DNA from: Oxobacter pfennigii
GTDB lineage: Bacteria > Bacillota > Clostridia > Clostridiales > Oxobacteraceae
DNA length: 64,000 bases
Reading direction: 5' to 3'
Assembly (NCBI RefSeq): GCF_001317355.1
Contig: NZ_LKET01000039.1
Location: forward strand, 186,001-250,000
Shown: positions 1 through 10,543 of the stretch, one piece after another
Layout of the letters: each line of letters starts with the position of its first letter
Numbering within the stretch: the stretch's first letter is position 1
Notes under the pieces: generated by a model
What the model saw: the letters and a program-made list of their open reading frames with translations, nothing else
Told to the model about the DNA's origin: nothing
Databases searched by the model: none
Made by a program: the position numbers and the translations under genes

Positions 1-2
1 AA

Positions 3-2819
3 ATGTCTAAGGATACTATAATAATAAAAGGTGCAAGAGAACATAATTTAAAAAATGTGGATATTGAAATACCAAGGGATAAATTTATTGTATTTACTGG
101 ATTATCAGGCTCTGGGAAATCCTCCTTGGCCTTTGATACAATTTATGCCGAAGGCCAAAGAAGATATGTAGAATCCTTATCTTCTTATGCCCGTCAATTT
201 TTGGGTCAAATGGACAAGCCGGATGTGGATTACATAGAAGGTCTTTCTCCCGCCATATCCATAGACCAGAAGACTACAAACAGGAATCCCCGCTCAACGG
301 TGGGAACTGTTACGGAAATTTACGATTATTTCAGGCTGCTTTATGCAAGGATAGGAATTCCCCATTGCCCCGAATGCGGAAAGCCTATAACTCAACAGAC
401 CTTAGATCAGATTACCGACAAGATATCAAGATTTGAAGAAGGTACAAGAATACAGATTTTGGCGCCTATAATCCGCGGAAGAAAAGGCGAGCATGCGAAA
501 ATCCTCGAAGGCATAAAAAAGAATGGTTTTGTTCGCGTACGCATTGACGGTGAGGTAATGGATTTAAGCGAAGAAATAAAGCTTGAAAAGAATATAAAGC
601 ATAATATAGAGGTTATTGTAGACAGGATAATAATAAAGCCGGGAGTACAAAGAAGGCTTACAGATTCTTTGGAAACAGCCATGAAGTTAGGAGAAGGCTT
701 TGTAATCGTGGATGTAACAGATAAGGAAGAAATACTTTTCAGTGAAAAATATGCCTGCCCCGATTGCAATATAAGCATAGAAGAACTGGCTCCCAGGATG
801 TTTTCCTTTAACAATCCCTTTGGAAAATGCCCTAAGTGTGACGGTTTGGGTACGTTGATGGAAATGGACCCCGATCTGATAATTCCAGATGAGAACAAAT
901 CCTTAAATGAAGGCGCTGTCGACCCATGGAAAACCTTCAGCGAAGATACCTGGACTTATAATATAGTGGAAGGACTGGCAAAGCACTATAAATTCAGCAT
1001 GGATACACCGATGAAAGACTTGCCTTCCAAAATTAAGGATATTTTGCTATACGGAACAAAGGGGGAAAAAATTAAAGTATCCTATTCAAGGGAATATGGG
1101 CACGGTGAAATGATGTTTCCCTTTGAAGGTGTGGTAAATAATTTAAAGAGAAGGTACAGGGAGACCTCATCGGATTATATCAAGGCAGAAATAGAAAGTT
1201 ATATGAGCATCAAAGAGTGCCCAGAGTGCCACGGGGCCCGCCTTAAAAAGGAGAGCCGCTCTGTTACTGTAGGAGGCCTTCCCATACACAAGCTGGTTGA
1301 CCTTTCAATAAAAGAAGAAATAGAATTTTTTAAAGGCCTTGTGCTTACCGAAAAGGAACAAATTATATCAAACCAGATACTTAAAGAAATAAATGCCCGG
1401 CTTACTTTTTTATCCAACGTAGGTTTGGATTACCTGAACTTATCCAGGTCTTCCGGTACTTTATCCGGCGGCGAATCTCAGAGAATACGCCTGGCGACCC
1501 AGATAGGCTCAGGCCTTGTTGGAGTCCTTTATATTCTGGATGAACCCAGCATAGGACTCCATCAAAAGGACAACGAAAAGCTTTTAAAGTCATTAAGGCA
1601 TTTGACGGATACAGGCAATACCCTGATTGTAGTAGAGCATGATGAAGATACAATGCTGTCTGCCGACTATATCGTTGATATAGGGCCGGGAGCCGGCGAG
1701 CATGGAGGCAGGGTTGTAGCTGCAGGGCCATTGGAAGTAATAAAAAGCTGTGACGAGTCCATAACCGGACAATATTTAAGCGGGAAAAAGGCAATTATAA
1801 CTCCATCCGAAAGAAGAAAGCCAAACGGAAAATGGGTGGAAGTTATCAAAGCAAACGAAAACAATCTTAAAAAGATAAGCGCTGCCTTCCCCCTTGGGGT
1901 ATTTACCTGCGTAACGGGAGTTTCAGGTTCGGGAAAAAGTACTCTGGTAAATGAGATACTTCAAAAAGCATTATCCCACAGGCTGAACGGCAGCAAAGCC
2001 CGTCCCGGAGCCCATGAAAAAATCAATGGCATAGAATACCTTGATAAGGTTATAGATATTGACCAGTCTCCTATCGGCAGGACTCCAAGGTCCAATCCTG
2101 CCACTTATACCGGAGTGTTTGATTTAATCAGGCAGATATTCTCGGAAACTAACGAGGCAAAAATGAAGGGATACAAGCCTGGAAGGTTCAGCTTCAACGT
2201 TAAAGGCGGGAGATGCGAAGCCTGCAGCGGAGACGGCATAATTAAAATAGAGATGCAGTTTTTACCAGATGTATACGTGCCCTGTGAAGTATGCAAGGGC
2301 AAAAGGTACAACAGGGAAACACTGGAGGTAAAGTACAAGGGCAAAAATATCGCCGATGTGCTGGATATGACTGTAGAAGAAGCATTGGAGTATTTTGAGA
2401 ATATCCCCAGAATAAAATCCAAGATAGAGACGTTGAAGGATGTGGGCCTTTCCTATATAAGACTTGGTCAACCTTCAACTCAGCTATCCGGCGGTGAAGC
2501 ACAGAGGGTGAAGCTGGCAACGGAGCTGTCAAAACGGAGCACCGGCAGGACTATGTATATACTGGATGAACCTACAACAGGGCTTCATGTGGACGACGTC
2601 AGCAGGCTTATTTCCATCATGCAGAGGCTGGTGGACGCAGGAAATACCGTTGTTGTCATTGAGCACAACCTGGATGTCATAAAAAGCGCTGATTATATAA
2701 TCGATTTGGGCCCTGACGGGGGAGACAGAGGCGGTACCATCGTTGCCAAAGGAACTCCCGAGGAAGTGGCAAAAAACCCTTCATCATACACAGGGGAGTT
2801 TTTGAGGAAAATACTATAA
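3..2819 (+). CDS. uvrA: UvrABC excinuclease subunit A
   Basis: Damage-recognition ATPase of nucleotide excision repair; it loads UvrB at lesions. The 938-residue protein has the full family length. Two ABC ATPase modules are visible: Walker [10 protein letters not shown] near residue 35 and GVSGSGKST near residue 640, with signature stretches LSGGESQRI and LSGGEAQRV. Cys pairs CPDCN/CPKC (about 250-280) and CEAC/CEVC (about 740-765) are the zinc modules. The ATG lies only two bases from the window edge, so the SD site and any upstream uvrB cannot be seen. uvrC follows about 3.7 kb downstream on the same strand. Confidence 0.97.
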   Translation: MSKDTIIIKGAREHNLKNVDIEIPRDKFIVFTGLSGSGKSSLAFDTIYAEGQRRYVESLSSYARQFLGQMDKPDVDYIEGLSPAISIDQKTTNRNPRSTVGTVTEIYDYFRLLYARIGIPHCPECGKPITQQTLDQITDKISRFEEGTRIQILAPIIRGRKGEHAKILEGIKKNGFVRVRIDGEVMDLSEEIKLEKNIKHNIEVIVDRIIIKPGVQRRLTDSLETAMKLGEGFVIVDVTDKEEILFSEKYACPDCNISIEELAPRMFSFNNPFGKCPKCDGLGTLMEMDPDLIIPDENKSLNEGAVDPWKTFSEDTWTYNIVEGLAKHYKFSMDTPMKDLPSKIKDILLYGTKGEKIKVSYSREYGHGEMMFPFEGVVNNLKRRYRETSSDYIKAEIESYMSIKECPECHGARLKKESRSVTVGGLPIHKLVDLSIKEEIEFFKGLVLTEKEQIISNQILKEINARLTFLSNVGLDYLNLSRSSGTLSGGESQRIRLATQIGSGLVGVLYILDEPSIGLHQKDNEKLLKSLRHLTDTGNTLIVVEHDEDTMLSADYIVDIGPGAGEHGGRVVAAGPLEVIKSCDESITGQYLSGKKAIITPSERRKPNGKWVEVIKANENNLKKISAAFPLGVFTCVTGVSGSGKSTLVNEILQKALSHRLNGSKARPGAHEKINGIEYLDKVIDIDQSPIGRTPRSNPATYTGVFDLIRQIFSETNEAKMKGYKPGRFSFNVKGGRCEACSGDGIIKIEMQFLPDVYVPCEVCKGKRYNRETLEVKYKGKNIADVLDMTVEEALEYFENIPRIKSKIETLKDVGLSYIRLGQPSTQLSGGEAQRVKLATELSKRSTGRTMYILDEPTTGLHVDDVSRLISIMQRLVDAGNTVVVIEHNLDVIKSADYIIDLGPDGGDRGGTIVAKGTPEEVAKNPSSYTGEFLRKIL

Positions 2820-2826
2820 ATTACAT

Positions 2827-2855
2827 GGGATGTATAAAAAATGCATCCCGTTTTT
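2827..2855 (+). terminator. Rho-independent terminator after uvrA
   Basis: GGGATG and CATCCC form a stem around an A-rich loop and are followed by CGTTTTTCT. The site begins 8 bases after the uvrA stop codon, so uvrA transcription probably ends here. Confidence 0.7.
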
Positions 2856-2945
2856 CTATTTCCTCAAATGTTATATTTGGATTTACAATATATGGTATAA
2901 TAAATGGAAGATTCATTGACTAATAATTTTACATAATAAAATTCG

Positions 2946-2954
2946 TGGTATAAT
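2946..2954 (+). promoter_or_regulatory. Candidate extended -10 promoter for the FHA-ftsW-pbp operon
   Basis: TGGTATAAT is an extended -10 element about 95 bases upstream of the FHA gene. No convincing -35 is spaced correctly. A second TGGTATAAT lies at 2893-2901, so either or both may act. Confidence 0.35.
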
Positions 2955-3047
2955 GAATTCAGAATGAATTCATTTGATATGAAAATTACTTCGTAATTTT
3001 CGGGATATAATATATAGATAAAAGAATAAAAATCCAGAGGTGGTACA

Positions 3048-3473
3048 ATGCTAAACAAGCTTATAATCTGGATAATGAGATTTGTACTTTTGGGAATGAT
3101 TTACATATTCTTATACAAAGTCATCAAGGTTATGTACAGCGATTTGAAGGGCAACAAAATTAAGGCATCGGTTTCTGCAGGCATTGAGGTGATAGATATA
3201 GGTGATGACTGTCCCATACCCATAGGAGCTGTTTATCCCCTTCATTCGGTAACCAATATAGGCAGAACTCCCGACAACAACATAGTATTGGATTGCAAGT
3301 ACGTTTCGAATTATCATGCGAGGATTTTTCTTAAAAACAATTATTATATACTTAAGGATATGAACAGTACCAACGGTACCTTCCTGAATAGTATAAAGGT
3401 GGAAAAACCCACAGTGGTGAAAAATGATGATCTTATCAACATAGGCGGGGTCATATTCAAAGTCATTGGATAG
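3048..3473 (+). CDS. FHA-domain protein with N-terminal membrane anchor
   Basis: 141-residue protein. Residues about 6-26 form one hydrophobic membrane segment. The C-terminal half is a forkhead-associated phosphothreonine-binding domain with the motifs IGRTPDNNIVL, SNYHARI and DMNSTNGTFLN. FHA domains bind phosphothreonine on kinase substrates. Placed directly ahead of a SEDS glycosyltransferase and a class B PBP, it probably links Ser/Thr kinase signalling to cell-wall synthesis (inference from context). The ATG at 3048 follows a GAGGTGG SD site. The 23-bp gap to the next gene suggests one operon. Confidence 0.88.
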   Translation: MLNKLIIWIMRFVLLGMIYIFLYKVIKVMYSDLKGNKIKASVSAGIEVIDIGDDCPIPIGAVYPLHSVTNIGRTPDNNIVLDCKYVSNYHARIFLKNNYYILKDMNSTNGTFLNSIKVEKPTVVKNDDLINIGGVIFKVIG

Positions 3474-3496
3474 GGAATGCTCAAGGAGATTGTTTT

Positions 3497-4702
3497 ATGG
3501 CTTCTATAGATAACCGTAAGGAAGAAAAAAGAATATTAAGTCTGGTTTATGGCATAGGAATTATAGCATTCTCTATTATTGGGCTTTATAATAACGATAG
3601 TATTGCCTATTTGATAGGGATTTTTTCTGTTGTACTCATTGGCTACGGTCATTTTATAATAAGCAGGTATTTTCCTGACGGAGACAAATATCTATTCGTT
3701 CTGGCCGCCTTTTTGGCTGAAATGGGATTGGTGATGCTATACAGAATCAACCCTTATTATGCAATAAGGCAGATTACCTGGCTGACGGTAGGAGTAGCGG
3801 TATTTATACTCATCGTTGTGCTTTTTCCTGACATGGAAGGCATTAAAGACTTTAAATATTACTATCTTGCAGCTGCCATTGGCCTGCTGGTCTTAACTCA
3901 AGTTTTCGGCTCAGATATCAGAGGTTCAAAAAACTGGATAAACTTAGGCTTTATAGGCTTTCAGCCTTCGGAGTTTTCCAAGGTTTTTTTAATATTGTAT
4001 CTGGCATCTGAGCTGCATGATTTTAAGGACAGAAAAGGCCTTATCATGCCTGCCGCAGCAGTACTCGTTTCCCTTATTTTTTTGGTGCTTCAGAAGGATT
4101 TGGGCTCCGCCCTTATATTCTTCGGTATATCCATAACCATGGTGTATATTGCCACACCTAAAATAAAATACGTATTGTCGGCAGTGGTGCTTTTCTTAAT
4201 TGGCGGTGCAGGAAGCTATTTTGTCTTCTCTCATGTAAGAAACAGGGTGAATATCTGGATTAACCCCTGGAAGGACCCAAACGGAGCCGGATATCAGGTA
4301 GTACAGTCTCTCTTTGCCATCGCCTGGGGAGGACTTATGGGAACAGGGCTTAATCTGGGATATCCCAAGTACATACCTGAGGTCCATACGGATTTTATAT
4401 TTGCCATAGTATGTGAGGAGTTCGGACTTTTAGGCGGATTTGCCGTAATAATTGCCTATTTTCTTTTGGTATACAGAGGCATGAGGACAGCTATTTATTC
4501 TGAGGATAATTTCACCCGCTTAGTTGCGGTAGGTATTTCGACCATGATAGGTGCTCAGGTTTTTGTAATAATAGGAGGAGTAATAAAGCTCATCCCATTG
4601 ACAGGAATCACCTTGCCTTTAATGAGTTACGGGGGGAGCTCCTTTGTTATAAATTTCATAGCTTTAGGTATACTTCAAAAGATATCGGAAAATACCAAGT
4701 GA
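3497..4702 (+). CDS. SEDS peptidoglycan glycosyltransferase, FtsW/RodA/SpoVE family
   Basis: 401-residue integral membrane protein with about ten hydrophobic segments. SEDS signatures are visible: SKNWINLGFIGFQPSEFSK, the LQKDLGSAL motif and PLMSYGGSS near the C-terminus. SEDS proteins polymerise lipid II into glycan strands together with a class B PBP, which is encoded immediately downstream. Whether it serves division, elongation or sporulation cannot be told from sequence alone. A GGAG SD site precedes the ATG. The stop TGA is 13 bases before the start chosen for the PBP. Confidence 0.93.
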   Translation: MASIDNRKEEKRILSLVYGIGIIAFSIIGLYNNDSIAYLIGIFSVVLIGYGHFIISRYFPDGDKYLFVLAAFLAEMGLVMLYRINPYYAIRQITWLTVGVAVFILIVVLFPDMEGIKDFKYYYLAAAIGLLVLTQVFGSDIRGSKNWINLGFIGFQPSEFSKVFLILYLASELHDFKDRKGLIMPAAAVLVSLIFLVLQKDLGSALIFFGISITMVYIATPKIKYVLSAVVLFLIGGAGSYFVFSHVRNRVNIWINPWKDPNGAGYQVVQSLFAIAWGGLMGTGLNLGYPKYIPEVHTDFIFAIVCEEFGLLGGFAVIIAYFLLVYRGMRTAIYSEDNFTRLVAVGISTMIGAQVFVIIGGVIKLIPLTGITLPLMSYGGSSFVINFIALGILQKISENTK

Positions 4703-4715
4703 AGGAGTGGGCATA

Positions 4716-6143
4716 ATGGATGACGATAAAATCAGAAAAAAAATAATAAAGGTCCTTATAGCCTTCTCCTTTGCCTTCCTGCTGCTCATAGGATACCTGA
4801 GCTATTTTGAAATTGTTGATGGAGAGAGCATACTGACAAGTCAATATAACAGGCGAAACCGAGACAGGGAAAATGATGTTTTAAGAGGAAGCATATATGA
4901 CAGGGATATGACCTTGATTGCCGACAGCGTAAGGGCGGAGGATGGCACACAAAAAAGAGCCTACAGAAAAGGCTTTGAATATCCTTATGCCCCCGTTATA
5001 GGCTATTACAGCAGCGTATACGGCACATCGGGTATTGAAAGATATTATGCCAACGAGCTTTTAGATGCAGGAATACTCAATCCCATAAGATTTATAAGGG
5101 ATATTATGTCAAAGGGTGACAGAAAGGGAAACGGCCTTTTACTTACCATAGATTCAGATCTTCAAAAGAAGGCATATGACGCTCTTGGTAACAACAGAGG
5201 AGCGGTTATAGCCATGGATCCCAAAACAGGAGAAGTGCTGTGCATGACTTCGAAACCCGTATTCAACCCCTTAACCATAGACAAAGACTGGGATATAATA
5301 TCTAAGGAGACTGAGCAGGGATATTTTTTAAACAGAGCGCTGCAGCCTGGCTTGTATCCTCCCGGTTCAACTTTTAAAACTGTTGTTGCCGGAAAGGCTT
5401 TGGAGACTATTGATGACATTGAATCCAAGATTTACATATGTGAAGGTAATTACAGATTTGATAACTACCTTTTAAGTGATTTCAACAATAATAAGCACGG
5501 AGAAATCAATATTCATGATGCCCTTGCGTATTCCTGCAACGTAACCTTCGGGCAAATAGGCGTTGAGCTGGGATTTGATGATATGAAATCGGGTGCTGAG
5601 GATTTTGGTTTTAATAAGAGAATAGATTTTGATTTGCCTGTGGCAGTCAGCAAGTACCCCGATATAGACAGAACCAGGGAGGACAGCCTCGCTCAAAGCG
5701 CTATTGGCCAATTCGAGGTAACTGCCACGCCTTTTCAGATGATGCTGGTGGCAGCAGCATATGCTAACGAAGGCGTGGTTATGAAGCCTTTTTTAGTAAA
5801 AGCCATAGCAGACCCCTATGGTTGGATTTTGAACACCACCAAGCCTTCTGTTTTGTTAAAACCTATAGAAAAAGAAACGGCAGAAAAAGTCAAAGCCATG
5901 ATGATAGATGTAGTTAAAAAAGGCACCGGGCAAAGTGCAAAAATATCGGGAATAGAGGTAGCCGGCAAGACGGGCACCGCAGAGGTGGGGCCCAATCAGC
6001 CTGCTCATTCCTGGTTCATAGCTTTCGCCCCGGCTGATGACCCTAAAATCGCTCTCGCCGTTATCGTTGAAAACGGCGAATCCGGCGGTATCAAAGCCGC
6101 CTCCGTTGCCCGCGAAGTCATCAGAGAATATTTAGCAAAGTAA
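4716..6143 (+). CDS. Class B penicillin-binding protein (transpeptidase)
   Basis: 475-residue membrane-anchored transpeptidase that cross-links the glycan made by its SEDS partner. One N-terminal membrane segment (about residues 12-32) is followed by a short dimerisation region and the catalytic domain. Active-site motifs are visible: STFK (SxxK, about residue 217), SCN (about 272) and KTGT (about 415). A GTG nine bases upstream is in frame, but it overlaps the SD AAGGAG at 4702-4707, so the ATG at 4716 with 8-base spacing is preferred. It forms an operon with the preceding ftsW-type gene. Confidence 0.93.
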   Translation: MDDDKIRKKIIKVLIAFSFAFLLLIGYLSYFEIVDGESILTSQYNRRNRDRENDVLRGSIYDRDMTLIADSVRAEDGTQKRAYRKGFEYPYAPVIGYYSSVYGTSGIERYYANELLDAGILNPIRFIRDIMSKGDRKGNGLLLTIDSDLQKKAYDALGNNRGAVIAMDPKTGEVLCMTSKPVFNPLTIDKDWDIISKETEQGYFLNRALQPGLYPPGSTFKTVVAGKALETIDDIESKIYICEGNYRFDNYLLSDFNNNKHGEINIHDALAYSCNVTFGQIGVELGFDDMKSGAEDFGFNKRIDFDLPVAVSKYPDIDRTREDSLAQSAIGQFEVTATPFQMMLVAAAYANEGVVMKPFLVKAIADPYGWILNTTKPSVLLKPIEKETAEKVKAMMIDVVKKGTGQSAKISGIEVAGKTGTAEVGPNQPAHSWFIAFAPADDPKIALAVIVENGESGGIKAASVAREVIREYLAK

Positions 6144-6327
6144 AAATTCTTGGTGAAATCGCCTAAGAAGTAACGTATTAATTGATGTAGAGCTATAAGA
6201 TGTTTAGCAGTATCGTGGAATTATAATAAAATAAGCGTGAATGATTATGATTTTTTCTCAGAAGGTGCTTGATTAAATAACTTAGGGACTTTGCTGATTT
6301 TTGAAGTTAGTTAGTGTGTAATTCTAA

Positions 6328-6520
6328 GTATCAGTTGGTGCATACTGAATAAGCAATTTGAATTCTCCGGTATAAGTTCTTGGCGAAACAGCGACGAAAA
6401 TCCAGGAATTTTCGATTGTCTGAGCGTCAGCGAGTTATCGAAAATTCCTGGATTTTCAAGCTGTAAGCCTTAGAACTTACTGGAGAATGAAACGCGAAGA
6501 AAGTATGCATCAACTGATAC
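6328..6520. repeat. Long nested inverted repeat between pbp and uvrC
   Basis: The 399-bp gap 6144-6542 has no credible gene but holds a 193-bp structure of nested palindromes. The outer arms, 6328-6346 and 6502-6520, match at 18 of 19 positions. A middle pair is around CCGGTATAAGTTCT and AGAACTTACTGG. The inner arms, 6396-6416 and 6437-6457, are perfect 21-mers. The innermost stretch CTGAGCGTCAG can also fold. Such architecture fits a palindromic mobile or repetitive element or a large folded RNA; no poly-T tail follows, so it is not a simple terminator. Confidence 0.75.
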
Positions 6521-6542
6521 GGGGTAATTAAGGAGAGGGACT

Positions 6543-8402
6543 ATGTTTAATTTGGAGGAGCAGCTTAAAAATCTTCCCGATAAGCCGGGAGTTTATATAA
6601 TGAAGGATGAATATGGGCAGATAATATACATTGGGAAGGCTGTATCATTAAAGAACAGGGTCAGGCAGTACTTTCAGAACTCCAGGGGCCACGGTGCCAA
6701 AGTTAAGGCTATGGTGGACAACATAGAGGAGTTTGAGTATATAGTTACGGATTCGGAACTGGAAGCCCTTATTTTGGAGTGCAATTTAATAAAGACTCAC
6801 AAACCGAAATATAACGTACTTTTAAAGGATGACAAACACTATCCCTATATAAAGGTTACCATGAATGAGGATTACCCTCGGGTAGTAATGATCAGGAAAA
6901 TTGAAAGGGACAAGGCCAGGTACTTCGGACCCTATTCCGGAGCCTTTGCAGTACGGGAAACTATTGAGATAATTAAAAAGCTCTTTCCCATAAGGACATG
7001 CAGCAGGGTCATGGGTAAAAATACAAAAGAGAGGCCCTGCCTTAATTTTCATATAGGAAGATGCCTGGCACCCTGTCAGGGTAATGTAAATATACAGGAA
7101 TACAGAAACATGATGAAAGATATCTGCCTTTTTTTATCAGGAAGCCATGATGAACTGATATCCGAATTGGAAAAGAAAATGAATGCTTCGGCTGAAAACA
7201 TGGAATACGAGAGGGCAGCGGATTACAGGGATAAAATTGCCGCAATAAGACAAATACAGGAGAAACAGAAGGTATTATCTTCAGCCATGGAAGATGAAGA
7301 CGTAATAGCCTTCGCCCAGGGAGAGGACAAAACCTGTATGCAGGTATTTTTCATAAGGGGAGGAAAGCTCATAGGAAGAGAGCATTTTATACTTACGGAT
7401 ACATTGGATACATCTACAAAGGAAATATTGACGGGTTTCATAAAACAATTCTACATGGGGGAAGGCTTTATTCCCAGAGAAATACTGCTTCAAGAGGAAA
7501 TAGATGAAATAAACATAATAGAATCCTGGCTGACCAGCAAGAGAGGCTCTAAGGTATATATAAAAATCCCCCAAAAAGGTGAGAAAAAAGACCTGGTGGA
7601 TTTAGCCTCAAAGAATGCACTTATAACACTTCAAAACTTCAGCGAGAGGATATTAAGGGATAAAAAGGCTTCTGAGGGTGCCATAGAAGAGCTGTCGGAT
7701 ATACTTGAACTGGACTTTATACCAAGGCGCATTGAGGCCTTTGATATATCAAATATCCAGGGCACAGACCCCGTCGGTTCCATGGTGGTATTCGTAGATG
7801 GAAAGCCTCAGAACAGGGAATACAGGCGCTTCAGGATAAAAACGGTAAAAGGGCCTAATGATTATGCCAGCATGATGGAAATGCTAAGCCGCCGCTTTAA
7901 GCATGGGCTAGAAGAGATAGACAGGAACAAGGGTATATCTGATGGAGCCGACGGAAAGTTCTCCAACATGCCCGACCTTATACTGATTGACGGCGGTGAA
8001 GGCCATGTCAACAGCGCCCTTGAGGTGGTAAAGGGCTTGAACCTTGACATTCCAGTATGCGGAATGGTTAAGGATGACAGGCACAGAACCAGAGGCCTTA
8101 TATATAACAGTCAGGAAATAAAAATGGACACCCACAGTGAGGCTTTCAGGCTGGTGACAAGAATACAGGATGAGGTCCACAGGTTTGCCATCAACTATCA
8201 CAGAAGCCTTAGGGATAAAGGTATGAACAAATCCGTGCTGGATGAAATCAATGGTATAGGAAGTATAAGAAAGAAAGCTCTGATTAAGCATTTCGGGAGC
8301 ATTGATAAAATAAAAGAAGCCAATGCGGATGAGCTTTTACAGGCACCGGGAATGAACAAAAAAAGTGCCCAAGCAGTTTATGGATATTTTCACGGAAATT
8401 AA
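6543..8402 (+). CDS. uvrC: UvrABC excinuclease subunit C
   Basis: Nuclease subunit of nucleotide excision repair, making the 3' and 5' incisions around a UvrB-marked lesion. The 619-residue protein has the normal length. Visible parts are the N-terminal GIY-YIG nuclease (PGVYIMKDEYGQIIYIGKA), a Cys-rich segment (CSRVMG, CLNFHIGRCLAPC), the UVR motif around residues 200-235, the RNase H-like C-terminal nuclease (FDISNIQG, LILIDGGEGHVN) and helix-hairpin-helix motifs at the end (INGIGSIRKKAL, APGMNKKSA). The ATG has the SD AAGGAGAGG. Confidence 0.96.
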   Translation: MFNLEEQLKNLPDKPGVYIMKDEYGQIIYIGKAVSLKNRVRQYFQNSRGHGAKVKAMVDNIEEFEYIVTDSELEALILECNLIKTHKPKYNVLLKDDKHYPYIKVTMNEDYPRVVMIRKIERDKARYFGPYSGAFAVRETIEIIKKLFPIRTCSRVMGKNTKERPCLNFHIGRCLAPCQGNVNIQEYRNMMKDICLFLSGSHDELISELEKKMNASAENMEYERAADYRDKIAAIRQIQEKQKVLSSAMEDEDVIAFAQGEDKTCMQVFFIRGGKLIGREHFILTDTLDTSTKEILTGFIKQFYMGEGFIPREILLQEEIDEINIIESWLTSKRGSKVYIKIPQKGEKKDLVDLASKNALITLQNFSERILRDKKASEGAIEELSDILELDFIPRRIEAFDISNIQGTDPVGSMVVFVDGKPQNREYRRFRIKTVKGPNDYASMMEMLSRRFKHGLEEIDRNKGISDGADGKFSNMPDLILIDGGEGHVNSALEVVKGLNLDIPVCGMVKDDRHRTRGLIYNSQEIKMDTHSEAFRLVTRIQDEVHRFAINYHRSLRDKGMNKSVLDEINGIGSIRKKALIKHFGSIDKIKEANADELLQAPGMNKKSAQAVYGYFHGN

Positions 8403-8568
8403 TATAAATATTGCCTTTTTTTTGTAGGCTTGCACAATATTTTATTACTATCTATACTGTAATTATTGCATAAAAAATAAATTAATGTATATATTCCTTT
8501 TATATATGTAATATTATACGTACATATGGATTAGAATAATTGTAGATATCTAAAGGAGATGTGGTCCA

Positions 8569-9483
8569 GTGAAGAAATGCGATATTATTGAAAGGCTCTT
8601 TATCATTGTTGGTGAAAACAATATTAAAATAGATGAACCCATGAAAAATCATACATCCTTTAAAGTAGGAGGACCGGCGGATATTTTTATATCTCCTGTA
8701 ACCGAGCTGCAGATAAAGGATGTGCTCAAGCTTTGCAATGAGAGCGGCTGCCCTGTTTTTGTAATGGGCAACGGCACCAATCTTATCGTAAAAGACAAGG
8801 GCATCAGAGGGGTTGTACTTAAAATATACGATAATTTCAGCAAAATATATACGGATAAAAATATAATTATAGCCGAAGCCGGTGCACTTTTGTCTGTAGT
8901 ATCCAAAACAGCCATGAAGGAGAGTCTAAAAGGCCTGGAATTTGCCAGCGGCATTCCGGGTACAGTGGGCGGTGCTGCAGCGATGAACGCCGGAGCGTAT
9001 AACGGAGAGATAAAGGATGTCATACATTCTGTTGATGTCATTGACGATAATTACAACATAATAACTCTTAACAGGGATGAGCTCCAGTTGGGATACAGAA
9101 CCAGCGTTATAAGCACAAAGGGCTATACCGTTTTAAGAGTCAGGTTTCTTTTGGAGCCGGGTAATTTTAAAGAGATAAAGGAAAGGATAGACACCCTCAC
9201 AAAGCGCAGAAAGGAAAGGCAGCCCCTTCACCTTCCCAGTGCAGGCAGCACCTTTAAAAGACCGGAGGGACATTTTGCAGCTAAATTGATAGAGGATGCA
9301 GGCCTTAAAGGGGCTAAAGCAGGGGATGCCATGGTATCCGATATGCATTCGGGATTTATTGTAAATGTAGGAAATGCCACAGCAAGGGATATTTTAAATT
9401 TAATTGAAATTGTAAAAAACGAGGTTTATGAAAAATTCGACGTAATGCTGGAGCCCGAAGTAAAGATAGTAGGGGAAGAATAA
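8569..9483 (+). CDS. murB: UDP-N-acetylmuramate dehydrogenase
   Basis: FAD enzyme that reduces UDP-GlcNAc-enolpyruvate to UDP-MurNAc in peptidoglycan precursor synthesis (cytosol). The 304-residue protein shows the family landmarks NHTSFKVGG (about 27), VMGNGTNLIV (about 65), GIPGTVGGAAAMNAGAY (about 127) and SAGSTFKRPEGHFAAKLI (about 223), the last with the catalytic Ser region. It starts at GTG with the SD AAAGGAG 11 bases upstream. The final motif LEPEVKIVG is typical. A terminator follows immediately. Confidence 0.95.
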   Translation: MKKCDIIERLFIIVGENNIKIDEPMKNHTSFKVGGPADIFISPVTELQIKDVLKLCNESGCPVFVMGNGTNLIVKDKGIRGVVLKIYDNFSKIYTDKNIIIAEAGALLSVVSKTAMKESLKGLEFASGIPGTVGGAAAMNAGAYNGEIKDVIHSVDVIDDNYNIITLNRDELQLGYRTSVISTKGYTVLRVRFLLEPGNFKEIKERIDTLTKRRKERQPLHLPSAGSTFKRPEGHFAAKLIEDAGLKGAKAGDAMVSDMHSGFIVNVGNATARDILNLIEIVKNEVYEKFDVMLEPEVKIVGEE

Positions 9484-9484
9484 A

Positions 9485-9513
9485 TACAAAAGACACAAAT
9501 GTGTCTTTTTTGT
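9485..9513 (+). terminator. Rho-independent terminator after murB
   Basis: TACAAAAGACACA and TGTGTCTTTTTTGTA form a near-perfect stem ending in a T run, two bases after the murB stop codon. Confidence 0.8.
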
Positions 9514-9530
9514 ATAATTAAGAAGGTTTT

Positions 9531-9648
9531 CTTTCCTATTATACAAAAAGTGAGGATTGCAAAGGACGGGGCGTCCTTGCCGTTAAGTAGGCGGTGCTTC
9601 AAAAGGGGACATAGGTCACCTTTGGTAAGTTGAGCAGCAACTTTTTTT
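9531..9648 (+). repeat. Structured intergenic element, copy A
   Basis: It fills most of the 312-bp gap between murB and the PHP gene. It shares with 28667-28812 the conserved blocks CTTTCCTATT, GAGGATT, AAAGGACGGG, CCTTGCCGT, GGGGACATAGGTC, CCTTTGGTAAGTTG and CAGCAACTTTTTTT, in the same order and strand. A hairpin with different stem bases (TGTATAAT and ATTATACA) precedes it. The final AAGTTG/CAACTT hairpin with a T run looks like a terminator. No known riboswitch class was recognised. Confidence 0.7.
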
Positions 9649-9759
9649 GTATTTTTAGCCATCATAAATAAAAAAGCTTTTAGGAAACCTATAAATATTC
9701 GGGAATTTTGCATAAAAACCTAGTGCTTGCTAAAATTAAACATTTGTTAATATTTATTA

Positions 9760-9768
9760 TGGTATAAT
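9760..9768 (+). promoter_or_regulatory. Extended -10 promoter of the PHP-rapZ-yvcK-whiA operon
   Basis: TGGTATAAT sits 28 bases upstream of the PHP gene start, with AT-rich sequence before it but no well-spaced -35. This is the extended -10 form common in low-GC Gram-positives. Confidence 0.45.
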
Positions 9769-9795
9769 TAAAATGATTGTAAGGAGAAATAGCTT

Positions 9796-10539
9796 ATGAT
9801 AAAGCTTTATGCGGATTATCATACTCATACTGTTTACAGCCACGGAAAAGGAAATATAATGGAGAACGTAGAGGCGGCTGTGGAGAAAGGTTTGAAGGAA
9901 ATTTGCATATCTGACCATGGTCCCGGTCATTTTTCCTACGGTGTTAAGCATAGTAGTTTTAAAGAGATGCGGGAAGAAATAGATGTTATTAATAAAAAGG
10001 TAACCGGAATAAAGGTGCTTTTAGGCGTAGAGGCAAACCTTACGAGCATGGACGGAGATATTGATATAAGGGAAGAGGATAAAAAATATCTGGATATACT
10101 TCTTATGGGATATCATACTGCTGTCATACCAAAAAGTATAAGAGATGCCAAAGGATTGTATTTTGATAACCTATGGGCAAAGATATCTCCTTCAGTTCAC
10201 AGAAAAGCCAGGCTTAATAATACAAGAGCCATGATTAACGCAATAAACAAGCATCATATAGATATAATAACTCATCCGGGGCTTAATATAACAATTGACA
10301 CCGTTGAGTTGGCCGAAGCAGCGGCCAAATCGGGTACTGCCCTTGAGATAAATTCAAGCCATGGATTTTTAACTGTGGAATATGTAAAAGCAGCCATGAA
10401 ACAGGGAGTGAATTTCGTAATTAACAGTGATGCCCACAATCCAAGGGATATAGGCAATTTTACAAAAGGCATCCAAACTGCGCAAGAGGCCGGCCTTCCT
10501 GTTGATAGAATAATAAATGCCGTAAAAGACTGGGAGTGA
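9796..10539 (+). CDS. PHP-domain phosphoesterase
   Basis: 247-residue PHP (polymerase and histidinol phosphatase) metallo-phosphoesterase of the YcdX/histidinol-phosphatase-like group. Metal ligands are visible in DYHTHTVYS (HxH, residues about 7-10), ISDHGPGH (about 39), MGYHTAV (about 112), ITHPG (about 157) and [11 protein letters not shown] (about 214). The substrate is not known. It starts an operon with rapZ (4-base gap), yvcK and whiA, a conserved Firmicutes arrangement. The SD is AAGGAG. Confidence 0.9.
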   Translation: MIKLYADYHTHTVYSHGKGNIMENVEAAVEKGLKEICISDHGPGHFSYGVKHSSFKEMREEIDVINKKVTGIKVLLGVEANLTSMDGDIDIREEDKKYLDILLMGYHTAVIPKSIRDAKGLYFDNLWAKISPSVHRKARLNNTRAMINAINKHHIDIITHPGLNITIDTVELAEAAAKSGTALEINSSHGFLTVEYVKAAMKQGVNFVINSDAHNPRDIGNFTKGIQTAQEAGLPVDRIINAVKDWE

Positions 10540-10543
10540 TATT

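Noticed and set aside
9531-9648. Known riboswitch (c-di-GMP, fluoride, guanidine, preQ1 or similar)
   Set aside because: None of the conserved aptamer motifs I know matches the shared blocks. It is reported as an unknown element.
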